In this document: piece after piece, positions 1 through 11,005 of the stretch
Numbering within the stretch: position 1 is the first letter of the stretch
How the letters are laid out: each line of letters opens with the position of its first letter
Assembly (NCBI RefSeq): GCF_900113065.1
Contig: NZ_FOOA01000016.1
Location: 1-64,000 of the forward strand
DNA length: 64,000 nt
Direction: 5' to 3'
Source of the DNA: Aureimonas phyllosphaerae
GTDB lineage: Bacteria; Pseudomonadota; Alphaproteobacteria; Rhizobiales; Rhizobiaceae
The notes under the pieces: model-generated
What the model was told of the DNA's origin: nothing
Seen by the model: the letters and a program-made list of their open reading frames with translations, nothing else
The model's database searches: none
Position numbers and translations under genes: made by a program

Positions 1-1
1 C

Positions 2-430
2 TTCGGGCACGGCTTCACGGCGTCCGGCCATCCGGTCTCGACGGCCGTCGGGCTCGAGAACCTTGCCATCATGGAGGAGCAGGACTGGGCGGGGAACGCG
101 GCGCGGCTGGAGGCGCAGTTCCAGGGGGGCCTTCGCTCGTTCGCCGATCATCCGCTGGTCGGCGAGGCGCGCGGCGACGGGCTGATCGGGGCGCTGGAGC
201 TTGTGGCCGACAAGGCGACGAAGCGTCCCTTCGAGACGGTGGGCGCGGTCGGGCGCATGGCCGCAGTGATCGGCCACGACGAGGGGCTGATCTTCCGCGC
301 CATCGGCGACCAGCTGGCGCTCTGCCCGCCGATGATCGTCACCGCCGACGACATCGACGAGATCATGGCCCGCATGGGACGAACGCTCGCGCGGCTGACC
401 GACGCCGCGCACAAGGAGGGGCTGATCTGA
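2..430 (+). CDS. Class III (PLP) aminotransferase, C-terminal part
   Basis: The window opens inside this gene. The reading frame is open from base 2 and gives the last 142 residues, ending at TGA 428-430. The visible part starts with the FGHGFTASGHP stretch, typical of omega-amino-acid:pyruvate or putrescine:pyruvate class III aminotransferases, where it lies shortly after the PLP-binding lysine (outside the window). The small C-terminal domain follows (GEARGDGLIGALEL; CPPMIVTADDIDEI). The enzyme would move an amino group from an amine or omega-amino acid to a keto acid in the cytoplasm. It runs towards the leftward urea transporter operon and is not in the same transcript. Exact substrate cannot be told from the C-terminus. 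Confidence 0.85.
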   Translation, partial: FGHGFTASGHPVSTAVGLENLAIMEEQDWAGNAARLEAQFQGGLRSFADHPLVGEARGDGLIGALELVADKATKRPFETVGAVGRMAAVIGHDEGLIFRAIGDQLALCPPMIVTADDIDEIMARMGRTLARLTDAAHKEGLI

Positions 431-567
431 ACCCCTTGCGCCGCCGCCTCAGAGACTGTTTCGGACGTCTCTGGTGGAGGCCGGCGAGGGATTTTCAATC
501 CGGAACGAGGCGCTCAGCGCAGTCGATGCCGGTGGCATCGGCGCGCATCGGCAACGAAGCCTCGGAT

Positions 568-592
568 GAAAAGGCCCACCGGGCCGACCCGG
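568..592 (-). terminator. Probable terminator of the urt operon
   Basis: On the minus strand, about 20 bases past the urtE stop codon, two alternative GC-rich hairpins overlap. The distal one (GGCCC-GGT-GGGCC) is followed directly by TTTTC. This has the form of a short intrinsic terminator. The rest of the 431-612 gap shows nothing else I recognise. Confidence 0.4.
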
Positions 593-612
593 CAGACCTT
601 GGAAACAGGCTC

Positions 613-1308
613 TCACACCATGAGGTGGCGGCGCACCTCCGGGTCGTCGAGATCGGCGCCGACGCCCGAAAACACGATCCGGCCGCGATCGAGGATGTAG
701 ACCCGGTCGGCGAGCTCCCGGCAGAAGTCGAGATACTGCTCGACCAGCAGCACGGCGATGCCGGCCTCCTCTTTCAGATAGCGGATGGCGCGGCCGATGT
801 CCTTGATGATCGAGGGCTGGATGCCCTCGGTCGGCTCGTCCAGCACCAGAAGGCGCGGCCGCGTGACGAGGGCGCGGCCGATCGCGAGCTGCTGCTGCTG
901 GCCGCCCGACAGATCGCCGCCGCGCCGCCCGAGCATCGATTTCAGCACCGGAAAGAGCTCGAACACGTGGTCGGGGATCGTGCGATCGCCCCGTTTCACC
1001 GGCGCAAAGCCCGTCTGGAGGTTTTCCCTCACCGTCAGGAGCGGAAACACCTCGCGCCCCTGCGGCACGAAGCCGATGCCGGCCCGCGCCCGCGCGTAGG
1101 GCGCGCTCGATCCGAGATCCTCGCCGCCGAGCTGGATCGTGCCGCGCCGGATCGGCTGCTGGCCGACCACGGCCCGCATGAGCGAGGTCTTGCCCACCCC
1201 GTTGCGCCCGAGGACGCAGGTGATCTCGCCGGCTTTCGCCTCCAGCGACACGCCCCGCAGCGCCTGCGCGGCACCGTAGTAGAGATCGACGTCGGAAACG
1301 GTCAGCAT
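613..1308 (-). CDS. urtE: Urea ABC transporter ATP-binding subunit UrtE
   Basis: A 231-residue ABC ATPase of the branched-chain amino acid/urea (LivF-like) class. Walker A is GRNGVGKT at residues 34-41, the ABC signature is LSGGQQQQLAIGRAL near residue 135, and Walker B is LLVLDEPTEG near 160. UrtE shares ATP hydrolysis with UrtD to power urea uptake through UrtB/UrtC. It is the last gene of the leftward urtABCDE operon. A 151-bp spacer separates it from urtD, larger than the other spacings in the set. The identification rests on family features plus the complete operon; LivF alone would look similar. Confidence 0.93.
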   Translation of the reverse strand: MLTVSDVDLYYGAAQALRGVSLEAKAGEITCVLGRNGVGKTSLMRAVVGQQPIRRGTIQLGGEDLGSSAPYARARAGIGFVPQGREVFPLLTVRENLQTGFAPVKRGDRTIPDHVFELFPVLKSMLGRRGGDLSGGQQQQLAIGRALVTRPRLLVLDEPTEGIQPSIIKDIGRAIRYLKEEAGIAVLLVEQYLDFCRELADRVYILDRGRIVFSGVGADLDDPEVRRHLMV

Positions 1309-1459
1309 GGGTTCTGCGCCCTTTCATGTGGCCGGCGGCCGAGGGCCGGCAAGGGTTGTTTCGTCGCCCGGGGAAGCCGGGCGCACTCTTTGCCGGCGGA
1401 TCGGCCAAGCGGCGGACGAGACCCGTCAGCCCGACCCGCCTGAAGCCATCAAAAGCGCG

Positions 1460-2296
1460 CTAGCGCCCCAGATAGACCTCGATGACGCGCGGGTTTGCCG
1501 AGACGTCGTCGAGCGGGCCTTCGGCGAGCACGTGGCCTTCGTGGAGGCACGTCACCTTCACGCCCAGCATGCGCACGAAATGCATGTCGTGCTCGACCAC
1601 GACGACCGATCGCTCCCTTGCGATGTCGCGCAGGAGACGCGCCGTCTCCTCGGTCTCGGCGTCGGTCATGCCGGCGACGGGTTCGTCGATGAGGAGAAGC
1701 TCGGGGTCCTGCGCGAGCAGCATGCCGATTTCCAGCCACTGCTTCTGGCCGTGGCTGAGGTCGGCGGCCGACAGCGCGCGCTTCTCGGCAAGGCGCACGG
1801 TCGCGAGGATCTCGTCGATGCGCGCATCCTCGGCGGCGCTCCGCTTGTGGAGGAGCGCTGCGAAGATCGAGCGGGACCCGGCAAGCGCGAGGCGGAGATT
1901 GCCCTCTACCGTGTGGCCCTCGAACACCGTCGGCTTCTGGAACTTGCGGCCGATCCCCATCGAGGCGATCTCGGCCTCGTCGTGCCGGGTGAGGTCGGTA
2001 TCGCCGGCGAAATAGACGTCGCCCGTGTCGGGACGTGTCTTGCCGGTGATGATGTCCATCATCGTGGTCTTGCCGGCCCCGTTCGGACCGATGATCGCGC
2101 GCATCTCGCCGCGCGCCACGACCAGCGAGAGGTCGTTGATCGCCTTGAACCCGTCGAAGGCCTTATTGACGCCGTTGAGGTAGAGAAGCGTCTCGCCGCG
2201 CGGCGGGCGCATCCTGGCGTCGGCCTCGCGCCGGTCCGCCATTGCGGTCGCGAAGGGATGGGGCGAGACGCGGGCGGGCATGGTGTCTTGCAGCAT
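1460..2296 (-). CDS. urtD: Urea ABC transporter ATP-binding subunit UrtD
   Basis: 278 residues; start ATG at 2296, five bases after the urtC stop. A charged extension of about 45 residues precedes the ABC domain. Walker A is GPNGAGKTT near residue 75, and Walker B is LLLIDEPVAGM. The signature is LSHGQKQWLEIGM, with His in place of the usual Gly, which is typical of UrtD. The product is one of the two cytoplasmic ATPases of the urea transporter. The start was chosen because longer readings in this frame run through urtC, which is plainly coded in another frame. Confidence 0.93.
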   Translation of the reverse strand: MLQDTMPARVSPHPFATAMADRREADARMRPPRGETLLYLNGVNKAFDGFKAINDLSLVVARGEMRAIIGPNGAGKTTMMDIITGKTRPDTGDVYFAGDTDLTRHDEAEIASMGIGRKFQKPTVFEGHTVEGNLRLALAGSRSIFAALLHKRSAAEDARIDEILATVRLAEKRALSAADLSHGQKQWLEIGMLLAQDPELLLIDEPVAGMTDAETEETARLLRDIARERSVVVVEHDMHFVRMLGVKVTCLHEGHVLAEGPLDDVSANPRVIEVYLGR

Positions 2297-2301
2297 CGTC
2301 G

Positions 2302-3462
2302 TCACTCCGCGGGGTTGGCTGCGGCGTCGGCCGGGCCGGTCGCGACGCCCTTCTCGGCGCGGGCGGCCTGGCGGCGCTCCCGGAGCGCGCGCCAGCCATG
2401 ATCGAAGGTGCCGACGATGCCGCGCGGCAGGAAGAGGGTCACGAAGACGAAGAGCCCGCCGAGGATGAAGAGCCAGGCGTCGGGCGCGGCCGCGGTGAAG
2501 TAGCTCTTGCCGCCGTTGACGAGGACGGCGCCGATGACCGGCCCGAGGATCGTCGCGCGCCCGCCGACCGCCGTCCACACGACGACCTCGATCGAGTTGA
2601 GCGGCGCGAACTCGCCGGGGTTCACGATGCCGACCTGCGGCACGTAGAGGGCACCGGCGACACCCGCCATCATGGCCGAGAGCGTGAAGGCGAAGAGCTT
2701 CACGTGCTCGGCCCGCCAGCCGAGGAACCGCGTCCGCCCTTCCGCATCGCGCACCGCCACCATCAGCGCCCCGAGCTTGGAGTGCGTGACGGCGGCCACC
2801 ACGAGAACGCCGGCGGCGAGCGCCAGCGCGGTGGCGGCGAACAGCCCGGCGCGCGTCGCGGCGGCCTGAAGCGGGGCCCCGAGAATCTCCTTGAAGTCGG
2901 TGAGGCCGTTGTTGCCACCGAACCCCATGTCGTTGCGGAAGAAGGCGAGAAGCAGCGCGTAGGTCAGCGCCTGCGTGATGATCGAGAGATAGACGCCGGT
3001 GACGCGGGAGCGGAAGGCGAAGTAGCCGAACAGGAAGGCGAGGAGCCCCGGCACCAGAACCACCATCAGCGCGGCGAACCAGAACTGGTCGAAGCCGTAC
3101 CAGAACCAGGGCAGCTCCCGGTAGTTCAGGAACACCATGAAGTCCGGCAGGTCCGGGTTGCCGTAGACGCCGCGCGCGCCGATCTGGCGCATCAGGTACA
3201 TGCCCATCGCATACGCGCCGAGCGCGAAGAAGGCGCCGTGGCCGAGCGACAGGATGCCGATATAGCCCCAAACGAGATCGAGGCTGAGGGCGAGGAGCGC
3301 ATAGGCGAGATACTTGCCGAAAAGCGGCACGAGATGGTCGGGCACGTGGAGCGGATGAGTCGGCTCCAGCGCGAGATTCAGCACCGGGACGAGGACGGCG
3401 AGACCTAGGAGGGCGAGCGCCAGCCAGACGGCGCGGGGGCCGAGAAACCGTGCGGTGATCAT
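2302..3462 (-). CDS. urtC: Urea ABC transporter permease UrtC
   Basis: 386 residues beginning MITARFLGPR, with a hydrophobic helix at once and about ten membrane helices in all. It has the LivM-type permease core (YIGILSLGHGAFFALGAYAMGMY) and a second conserved block ending in PRGIVGTFDHGW. The insertion around PDLPDFMVFLNYRELPWFW is characteristic of UrtC rather than LivM. Together with UrtB it forms the inner-membrane urea channel. Its ATG overlaps the urtB stop by four bases (ATGA), so the two are probably translationally coupled. Confidence 0.94.
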   Translation of the reverse strand: MITARFLGPRAVWLALALLGLAVLVPVLNLALEPTHPLHVPDHLVPLFGKYLAYALLALSLDLVWGYIGILSLGHGAFFALGAYAMGMYLMRQIGARGVYGNPDLPDFMVFLNYRELPWFWYGFDQFWFAALMVVLVPGLLAFLFGYFAFRSRVTGVYLSIITQALTYALLLAFFRNDMGFGGNNGLTDFKEILGAPLQAAATRAGLFAATALALAAGVLVVAAVTHSKLGALMVAVRDAEGRTRFLGWRAEHVKLFAFTLSAMMAGVAGALYVPQVGIVNPGEFAPLNSIEVVVWTAVGGRATILGPVIGAVLVNGGKSYFTAAAPDAWLFILGGLFVFVTLFLPRGIVGTFDHGWRALRERRQAARAEKGVATGPADAAANPAE

Positions 3463-5108
3463 GCGTCCACGAACCTTCCCTTGAGGGCGAAGAGGCCGCG
3501 CGGCCGTTTCTGGATGAAGAGGATGATGAGGACGAGCACCACGATCTTGCCGAGAACGGCGCCCGCATAGGGCTCGAGGAGCTTGTTGACGATCCCGAGC
3601 GAGAAGGCGCCGACGAGCGTGCCCCAGAGGTTTCCGACCCCGCCGAAGACGACGACCATGAAACTGTCGATGATGTAGCCCTGACCGAGGTCCGGCGAGA
3701 CGTTGTCGACCTGGGAGAGCGCGACGCCCGCCATGCCGGCGATGCCCGACCCCAGCGCGAAGGTCAGCGCGTCCACCATCGGCGTGCGGATGCCCATCGC
3801 GGCCGCCATGCGCCGGTTCTGCGTGACGGCGCGCATCTTGAGTCCCGCCGAAGTCCGGTTGAGGACGAAGAGCAGCGCGGCGAAGACGGCGAGCGCGAAG
3901 ACGATGATCCAGAGCCGGTTCCAGGTGACGGCCATCTGGCCGATGTCGAAGGAGCCGGACATCCAGGACGGGTTCGACACCTCGCGGTTGGTCGGCCCGA
4001 AGATCATGCGGATTGCCTGCTGGAGAATTAGCGACACGCCGAAGGTCGCGAGCAGCGTCTCCAGCGGGCGCCCGTAGAGGAAGCGGATGATGCCGCGCTC
4101 CATGACGAGGCCGACGAGGCCGGAGACGAGGAAGGCGAGCGGCAGGGCGACGGCGAGCGACCAGTCGAGCCATTCCGGCGCGTGGTCGCGCATCGCCTGC
4201 TGCACCACGAAGGTCGTGTAGGCGCCGAGCATCACCATCTCGCCATGCGCCATGTTGATGACGCCCATGACGCCGAAGGTGATGGCAAGGCCGATCGCGG
4301 CGAGAAGCAGGACGGAGCCGAGCGACAGCCCGTACCAGACGGTCTGCGCATGGCCCCAGAGCGCGATCGTGCCCTCCACCGCAGCCGCGCCCTTCTGCGC
4401 GGCGGCGGCCACCGTCGGATCGGCGTCGCCGGCCGCCGAGCGCAGCATGTTGAGCGCCGCACGGTCGCCGCGCGCCTCGAGCGTCGCCACGGCCGCGACG
4501 CGCTCAGGGGCCGGGCGGTCGGACTTGAGGACCGCGCCGGCGCGTGCTTCGGCCAGCGCCGCGTCGACGCGGGGGTCGTCCTCGCGCGCGATCGCGGCAT
4601 CCAGCATGTCGATCTGGTCGGGCGAGGCACGCTCGAAGAGGGCGGTCGCGGAGGCGAGGCGCGCGGCCGGATCAGCCGAGCCGAGCGTCAACGCCCCCAT
4701 CGCCTCGGCGACCAGCGTGCGGATGGAGTTCTTGACGCGGACCTTTTCCAGCGCCGCCTTGGGCCGTTCCCCGAGCGCCTCGCCGGTGAGGGGATCGCGC
4801 GCAGCCAGCGACGCGCCGCGCCCCTCGCCGATCACGACGCGGCCCCCGTCCTTCTCATAGTAGAGGTTGCCGTCGGCGAGCGCCTGCAGCGCCGGGGCGA
4901 CCGCGGGATCGCCGGTGGCGGCCAGCGCGCGGATCGTCGCTTCCGTGTCCTCGAAGCTCTTCTTGCCGCCGAAGGCCTGGACGAGCGAGGCGGGATCGCC
5001 GCCTTGCGCGAAAGCCTGGGAGGACGGCAGGAGCACCAGGGCCGCGGCGAAGGCGACGACGAGAAGGGCCGGGCGCAGGGAGACGAGCCGGCGAAGCCAA
5101 TCGGGCAT
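3459..5108 (-). CDS. urtB: Urea ABC transporter permease UrtB
   Basis: 549 residues from ATG 5108. A signal-like hydrophobic segment (residues 8-30, ending SSQAFAQG) is followed by a roughly 200-residue soluble, alanine-rich helical domain. A LivH-type permease with about eight helices comes next (LLAAIGLAITFGVMGVINMAHGE, then FGVSLILQQAIRM). This N-terminal extracytoplasmic extension is the hallmark of UrtB and sets it apart from LivH, which is only about 300 residues. A longer reading exists upstream but runs into the urtA coding region, so the ATG directly before the signal segment was preferred. Confidence 0.93.
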   Translation of the reverse strand: MPDWLRRLVSLRPALLVVAFAAALVLLPSSQAFAQGGDPASLVQAFGGKKSFEDTEATIRALAATGDPAVAPALQALADGNLYYEKDGGRVVIGEGRGASLAARDPLTGEALGERPKAALEKVRVKNSIRTLVAEAMGALTLGSADPAARLASATALFERASPDQIDMLDAAIAREDDPRVDAALAEARAGAVLKSDRPAPERVAAVATLEARGDRAALNMLRSAAGDADPTVAAAAQKGAAAVEGTIALWGHAQTVWYGLSLGSVLLLAAIGLAITFGVMGVINMAHGEMVMLGAYTTFVVQQAMRDHAPEWLDWSLAVALPLAFLVSGLVGLVMERGIIRFLYGRPLETLLATFGVSLILQQAIRMIFGPTNREVSNPSWMSGSFDIGQMAVTWNRLWIIVFALAVFAALLFVLNRTSAGLKMRAVTQNRRMAAAMGIRTPMVDALTFALGSGIAGMAGVALSQVDNVSPDLGQGYIIDSFMVVVFGGVGNLWGTLVGAFSLGIVNKLLEPYAGAVLGKIVVLVLIILFIQKRPRGLFALKGRFVDA

Positions 5109-5179
5109 GGGTCCACTCCAGACCGGGGTCGCGCGTTCGCCGAGGTAGGACCGACGCTCGCGGAAGATCGAAGGACGAG

Positions 5180-5237
5180 CGCCCCGCCGGACCGGCGGGG
5201 CGAGAGGATCGGGAGGGGCCGCCGGGACGGCCCCTCC
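5180..5237 (-). promoter_or_regulatory. Two hairpins in the urtA-urtB spacer
   Basis: Just after the urtA stop (minus strand) lies a 9-bp stem (GGAGGGGCC / GGCCCCTCC, 5212-5237), followed by an 11-bp stem (CGCCCCGCCGG / CCGGCGGGGCG, 5180-5202). Neither has a T-run. Such structures between a binding-protein gene and its permease genes commonly protect the upstream mRNA, giving more binding protein than permease. That role is inferred here. Confidence 0.5.
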
Positions 5238-5245
5238 CCGCGCGG

Positions 5246-6550
5246 TCAGTTGGAGGCCGCAGCTCCGGCACCGCCGCACTTGCCGGTCTCGGTGTTGAAG
5301 TTTCCGCAGGACATCGGGGCGCGCCAGTCGGCGATCAGCGGCTTGGACTCCGGCAGGTAGTCGGACCATTCGTCGCCGAGCACGAGGCCCGCCGTCTCGT
5401 TCACCACCTCGAACTGGCCGTCTTCCTGGATCTCGCCGATCAGGACAGGCTTGGTGATGTGGTGGTTGGCGCCCATCGAGGAGAAGCCGCCGGTGAGGTT
5501 CGGCACGGAGACGCCGACCATCGCGTCGATCACCTTGTCGGTGTCGGTGGTGCCGGCGGCCTCGACGGCCTTCACCCACATGTTGAAGCCGATGTAGTGG
5601 GCCTCCATCGGGTCGTTCGTCACCCGCTTGTCGTCCTTGGTGAATTCACGCCACTTCGTGATGAACTCTTCGTTCTCCGGCGTGTCGACCGACTGGAAGT
5701 AGTTCCAGGCCGCGAGATGGCCGACCAGCGGCTTGGTATCGATGCCGGCAAGTTCCTCCTCGCCGACCGAGAAGGCGACGACCGGAATGTCGGAGGCCGA
5801 CACGCCCTGGTTGGCGAGCTCCTTGTAGAAAGGCACGTTGGCGTCGCCGTTGACGGTCGAGACCACCGCGGTCTTCTTGCCGGCGCCGCCGAACTCCTTG
5901 ATCTGCGAGACCTCGGTCTGCCAGTCGGAGAAGCCGAAGGGCGTGTAGTTGACCTTGATGTCCTCGGCGGCGACGCCCTTGGACTTCAGATAGGCCTCGA
6001 GGATCTTGTTGGTGGTGCGCGGATAGACGTAGTCGGTGCCTTCCAGAACCCAGCGCTCGACGCCCTCGTTCATCAGGTAGTCGACCGCCGGGATCGCCTG
6101 CTGGTTGGGCGCGGCGCCCGTGTAGAAGACGTTGCGCTCGGACTCCTCGCCCTCGTACTGGACGGGGTAGAACAGGATCGAGTTCAGCTCCTTGAACACC
6201 GGCAGCACCGACTTGCGCGAGACCGAGGTCCAGCAGCCGAAGACGGCCGCGACCTTGTCCTGCGCGATGAGACCGCGCGCGCGCTCGGCGAAGAGGGGCC
6301 AGTCGGACGCGGGGTCGACCACCACCGCCTCGAGCTTCTTGCCGAGGAGGCCGCCTTGTCTGTTCTGCTCGTCGATGAGCATGAGCATGGCGTCCTTCAG
6401 CGTCGTCTCCGAGATCGCCATCGTGCCCGACAGCGAGTGGAGGATGCCGACCTTGATCGTGTCTTCCTGCGCATGGGCGGCAAGACCCGCCGCGAACGTG
6501 GTGGCGGCATAGGCGCCCAAGAGCCAGCCGGCCTTCGTCGAAACTCGCAT
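5246..6550 (-). CDS. urtA: Urea ABC transporter substrate-binding protein UrtA
   Basis: 434 residues with a cleavable signal peptide (residues 1 to about 27, cut near AHA-QED). The mature protein starts DTIKVGILHSLSGTMAISE, the standard opening of UrtA/AmiC-type type I periplasmic binding proteins. Conserved blocks include KLEAVVVDPASDWP, VFGCWTSVSRKSVLPV and the late segment FNTETGKCGG. It captures urea in the periplasm and delivers it to UrtBC. It is the first gene of the operon; the 154 bases upstream separate it from a divergent sensor kinase gene and hold a perfect inverted repeat. No urease genes lie in this window. Confidence 0.96.
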   Translation of the reverse strand: MRVSTKAGWLLGAYAATTFAAGLAAHAQEDTIKVGILHSLSGTMAISETTLKDAMLMLIDEQNRQGGLLGKKLEAVVVDPASDWPLFAERARGLIAQDKVAAVFGCWTSVSRKSVLPVFKELNSILFYPVQYEGEESERNVFYTGAAPNQQAIPAVDYLMNEGVERWVLEGTDYVYPRTTNKILEAYLKSKGVAAEDIKVNYTPFGFSDWQTEVSQIKEFGGAGKKTAVVSTVNGDANVPFYKELANQGVSASDIPVVAFSVGEEELAGIDTKPLVGHLAAWNYFQSVDTPENEEFITKWREFTKDDKRVTNDPMEAHYIGFNMWVKAVEAAGTTDTDKVIDAMVGVSVPNLTGGFSSMGANHHITKPVLIGEIQEDGQFEVVNETAGLVLGDEWSDYLPESKPLIADWRAPMSCGNFNTETGKCGGAGAAASN

Positions 6551-6629
6551 GGGTTGATCCCCTCATGGATGGTTCGCGGCACCCCCGCCGCACGGAAGGG
6601 ACCATCGGACGGCGCGCCGCGCGGGGACA

Positions 6630-6645
6630 TACGTCAAATGACGTA
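6630..6645. promoter_or_regulatory. Perfect inverted repeat, candidate operator between urtA and sensor kinase
   Basis: TACGTCA-AA-TGACGTA: two perfect 7-base arms with a 2-base centre, in the divergent spacer of urtA and the transporter-like kinase gene. LuxR/FixJ-type regulators often bind symmetrical TACGT-containing sites. The adjacent response regulator (10081-11001) has such a DNA-binding domain, so it is the natural candidate ligand. The symmetry is directly visible; the binding protein is inferred. Confidence 0.5.
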
Positions 6646-6704
6646 GACGCCGGCCTCCGGCCTGCGCATAGGATCGGGGGCCAAGCCAACCGACCGGGAC
6701 CGGA

Positions 6705-10080
<3,376 letters not shown>

Positions 10081-10088
<8 letters not shown>

Positions 10089-11001
10089 GGACGGGGGCCG
10101 GGGCGGCGAGAGCCATATCGTGCTGGTGGTCGACGATTCGCCCGACACGCTGCGCCTCCTCACCGACGCGATCGAGGCGACGGGGGCGACCGTGCTGGTC
10201 GCGCTGGAGGGCGAGCAGGCGCTCGGCATCGCCGCCGAGATCACGCCCGACATCGTCCTGATGGACGCGATGATGCCGGGCATCGACGGGTTCGAGACGA
10301 CGCGCCGCCTCAAGGCCGACCCGGCGCTGCGGCACGTGCCGGTGATCTTCATGACGGGGCTCGGCGAGACCGAGCACGTCGTGCGCGGGTTGGAGGCCGG
10401 CGGCGTCGACTACGTGGTGAAGCCGATCGTGCCGGACGAGCTCCTCGCCCGCATCCGCGTCCATCTCGGCAATGCTCGCTCGACGCAGAGCGCACGCGCC
10501 GCGCTCGATACGACGGGCCGCTTCCTGTTCGCCGCCGACGGGGCAGGCCGCATCCTGTGGGCGACGCCGCAGGCGGGACGGCTTCTGGGCGCCGGAGCCG
10601 GCGAGGCCGCCCTGCCCTCGGCCGCGCACGAATGGCTGGCGGCGGGCGCCGAGCCGGCGCGCGTGCCGGCCGGCGGCTGGCCGCTGCCCTCCGATCCCGA
10701 CCGGCGCACGACGCTCAATTTCGTCGGCCGGATGAGCGACGGCGAACACCTCTTCCGCCTCGCCGTCGAGGACGCGTCCGCCGAGGAAGCGACCTTGCGC
10801 GACCGCTTCCAGCTCACCGCGCGCGAGGCCGATGTCCTCGTCTGGCTGTCGCGCGGCAAGTCCAACCGCGACATCGCCGAGATCCTGTCGCTCTCCCCGC
10901 GCACGGTGAACAAGCATCTCGAGGTCGTCTTCGCCAAGCTCGGCGTCGAGAATCGGGCGTCGGCGACGTTTCTCGTGATGAAGACCCTGTCGGAGCGCTG
11001 A
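10081..11001 (+). CDS. LuxR/FixJ-family response regulator
   Basis: 306 residues. An N-terminal receiver (about 12-130) has the acidic pair VVDDS, phospho-acceptor Asp62 in IVLMDAMMPG, and a Lys in VVKPIVPDE. The middle region (about 145-230) looks like a degenerate PAS fold. A C-terminal LuxR helix-turn-helix (about 238-300) reads LTAREADVLVWLSRGKSNRD then SPRTVNKHLEVVFAKL. The ATG lies within the last eight bases of the kinase gene, so the pair is translationally coupled and the kinase is the obvious phosphate donor. Targets are probably the urt promoter and its own operon; this is inferred from position. Confidence 0.92.
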
Positions 11002-11005
11002 CGCG

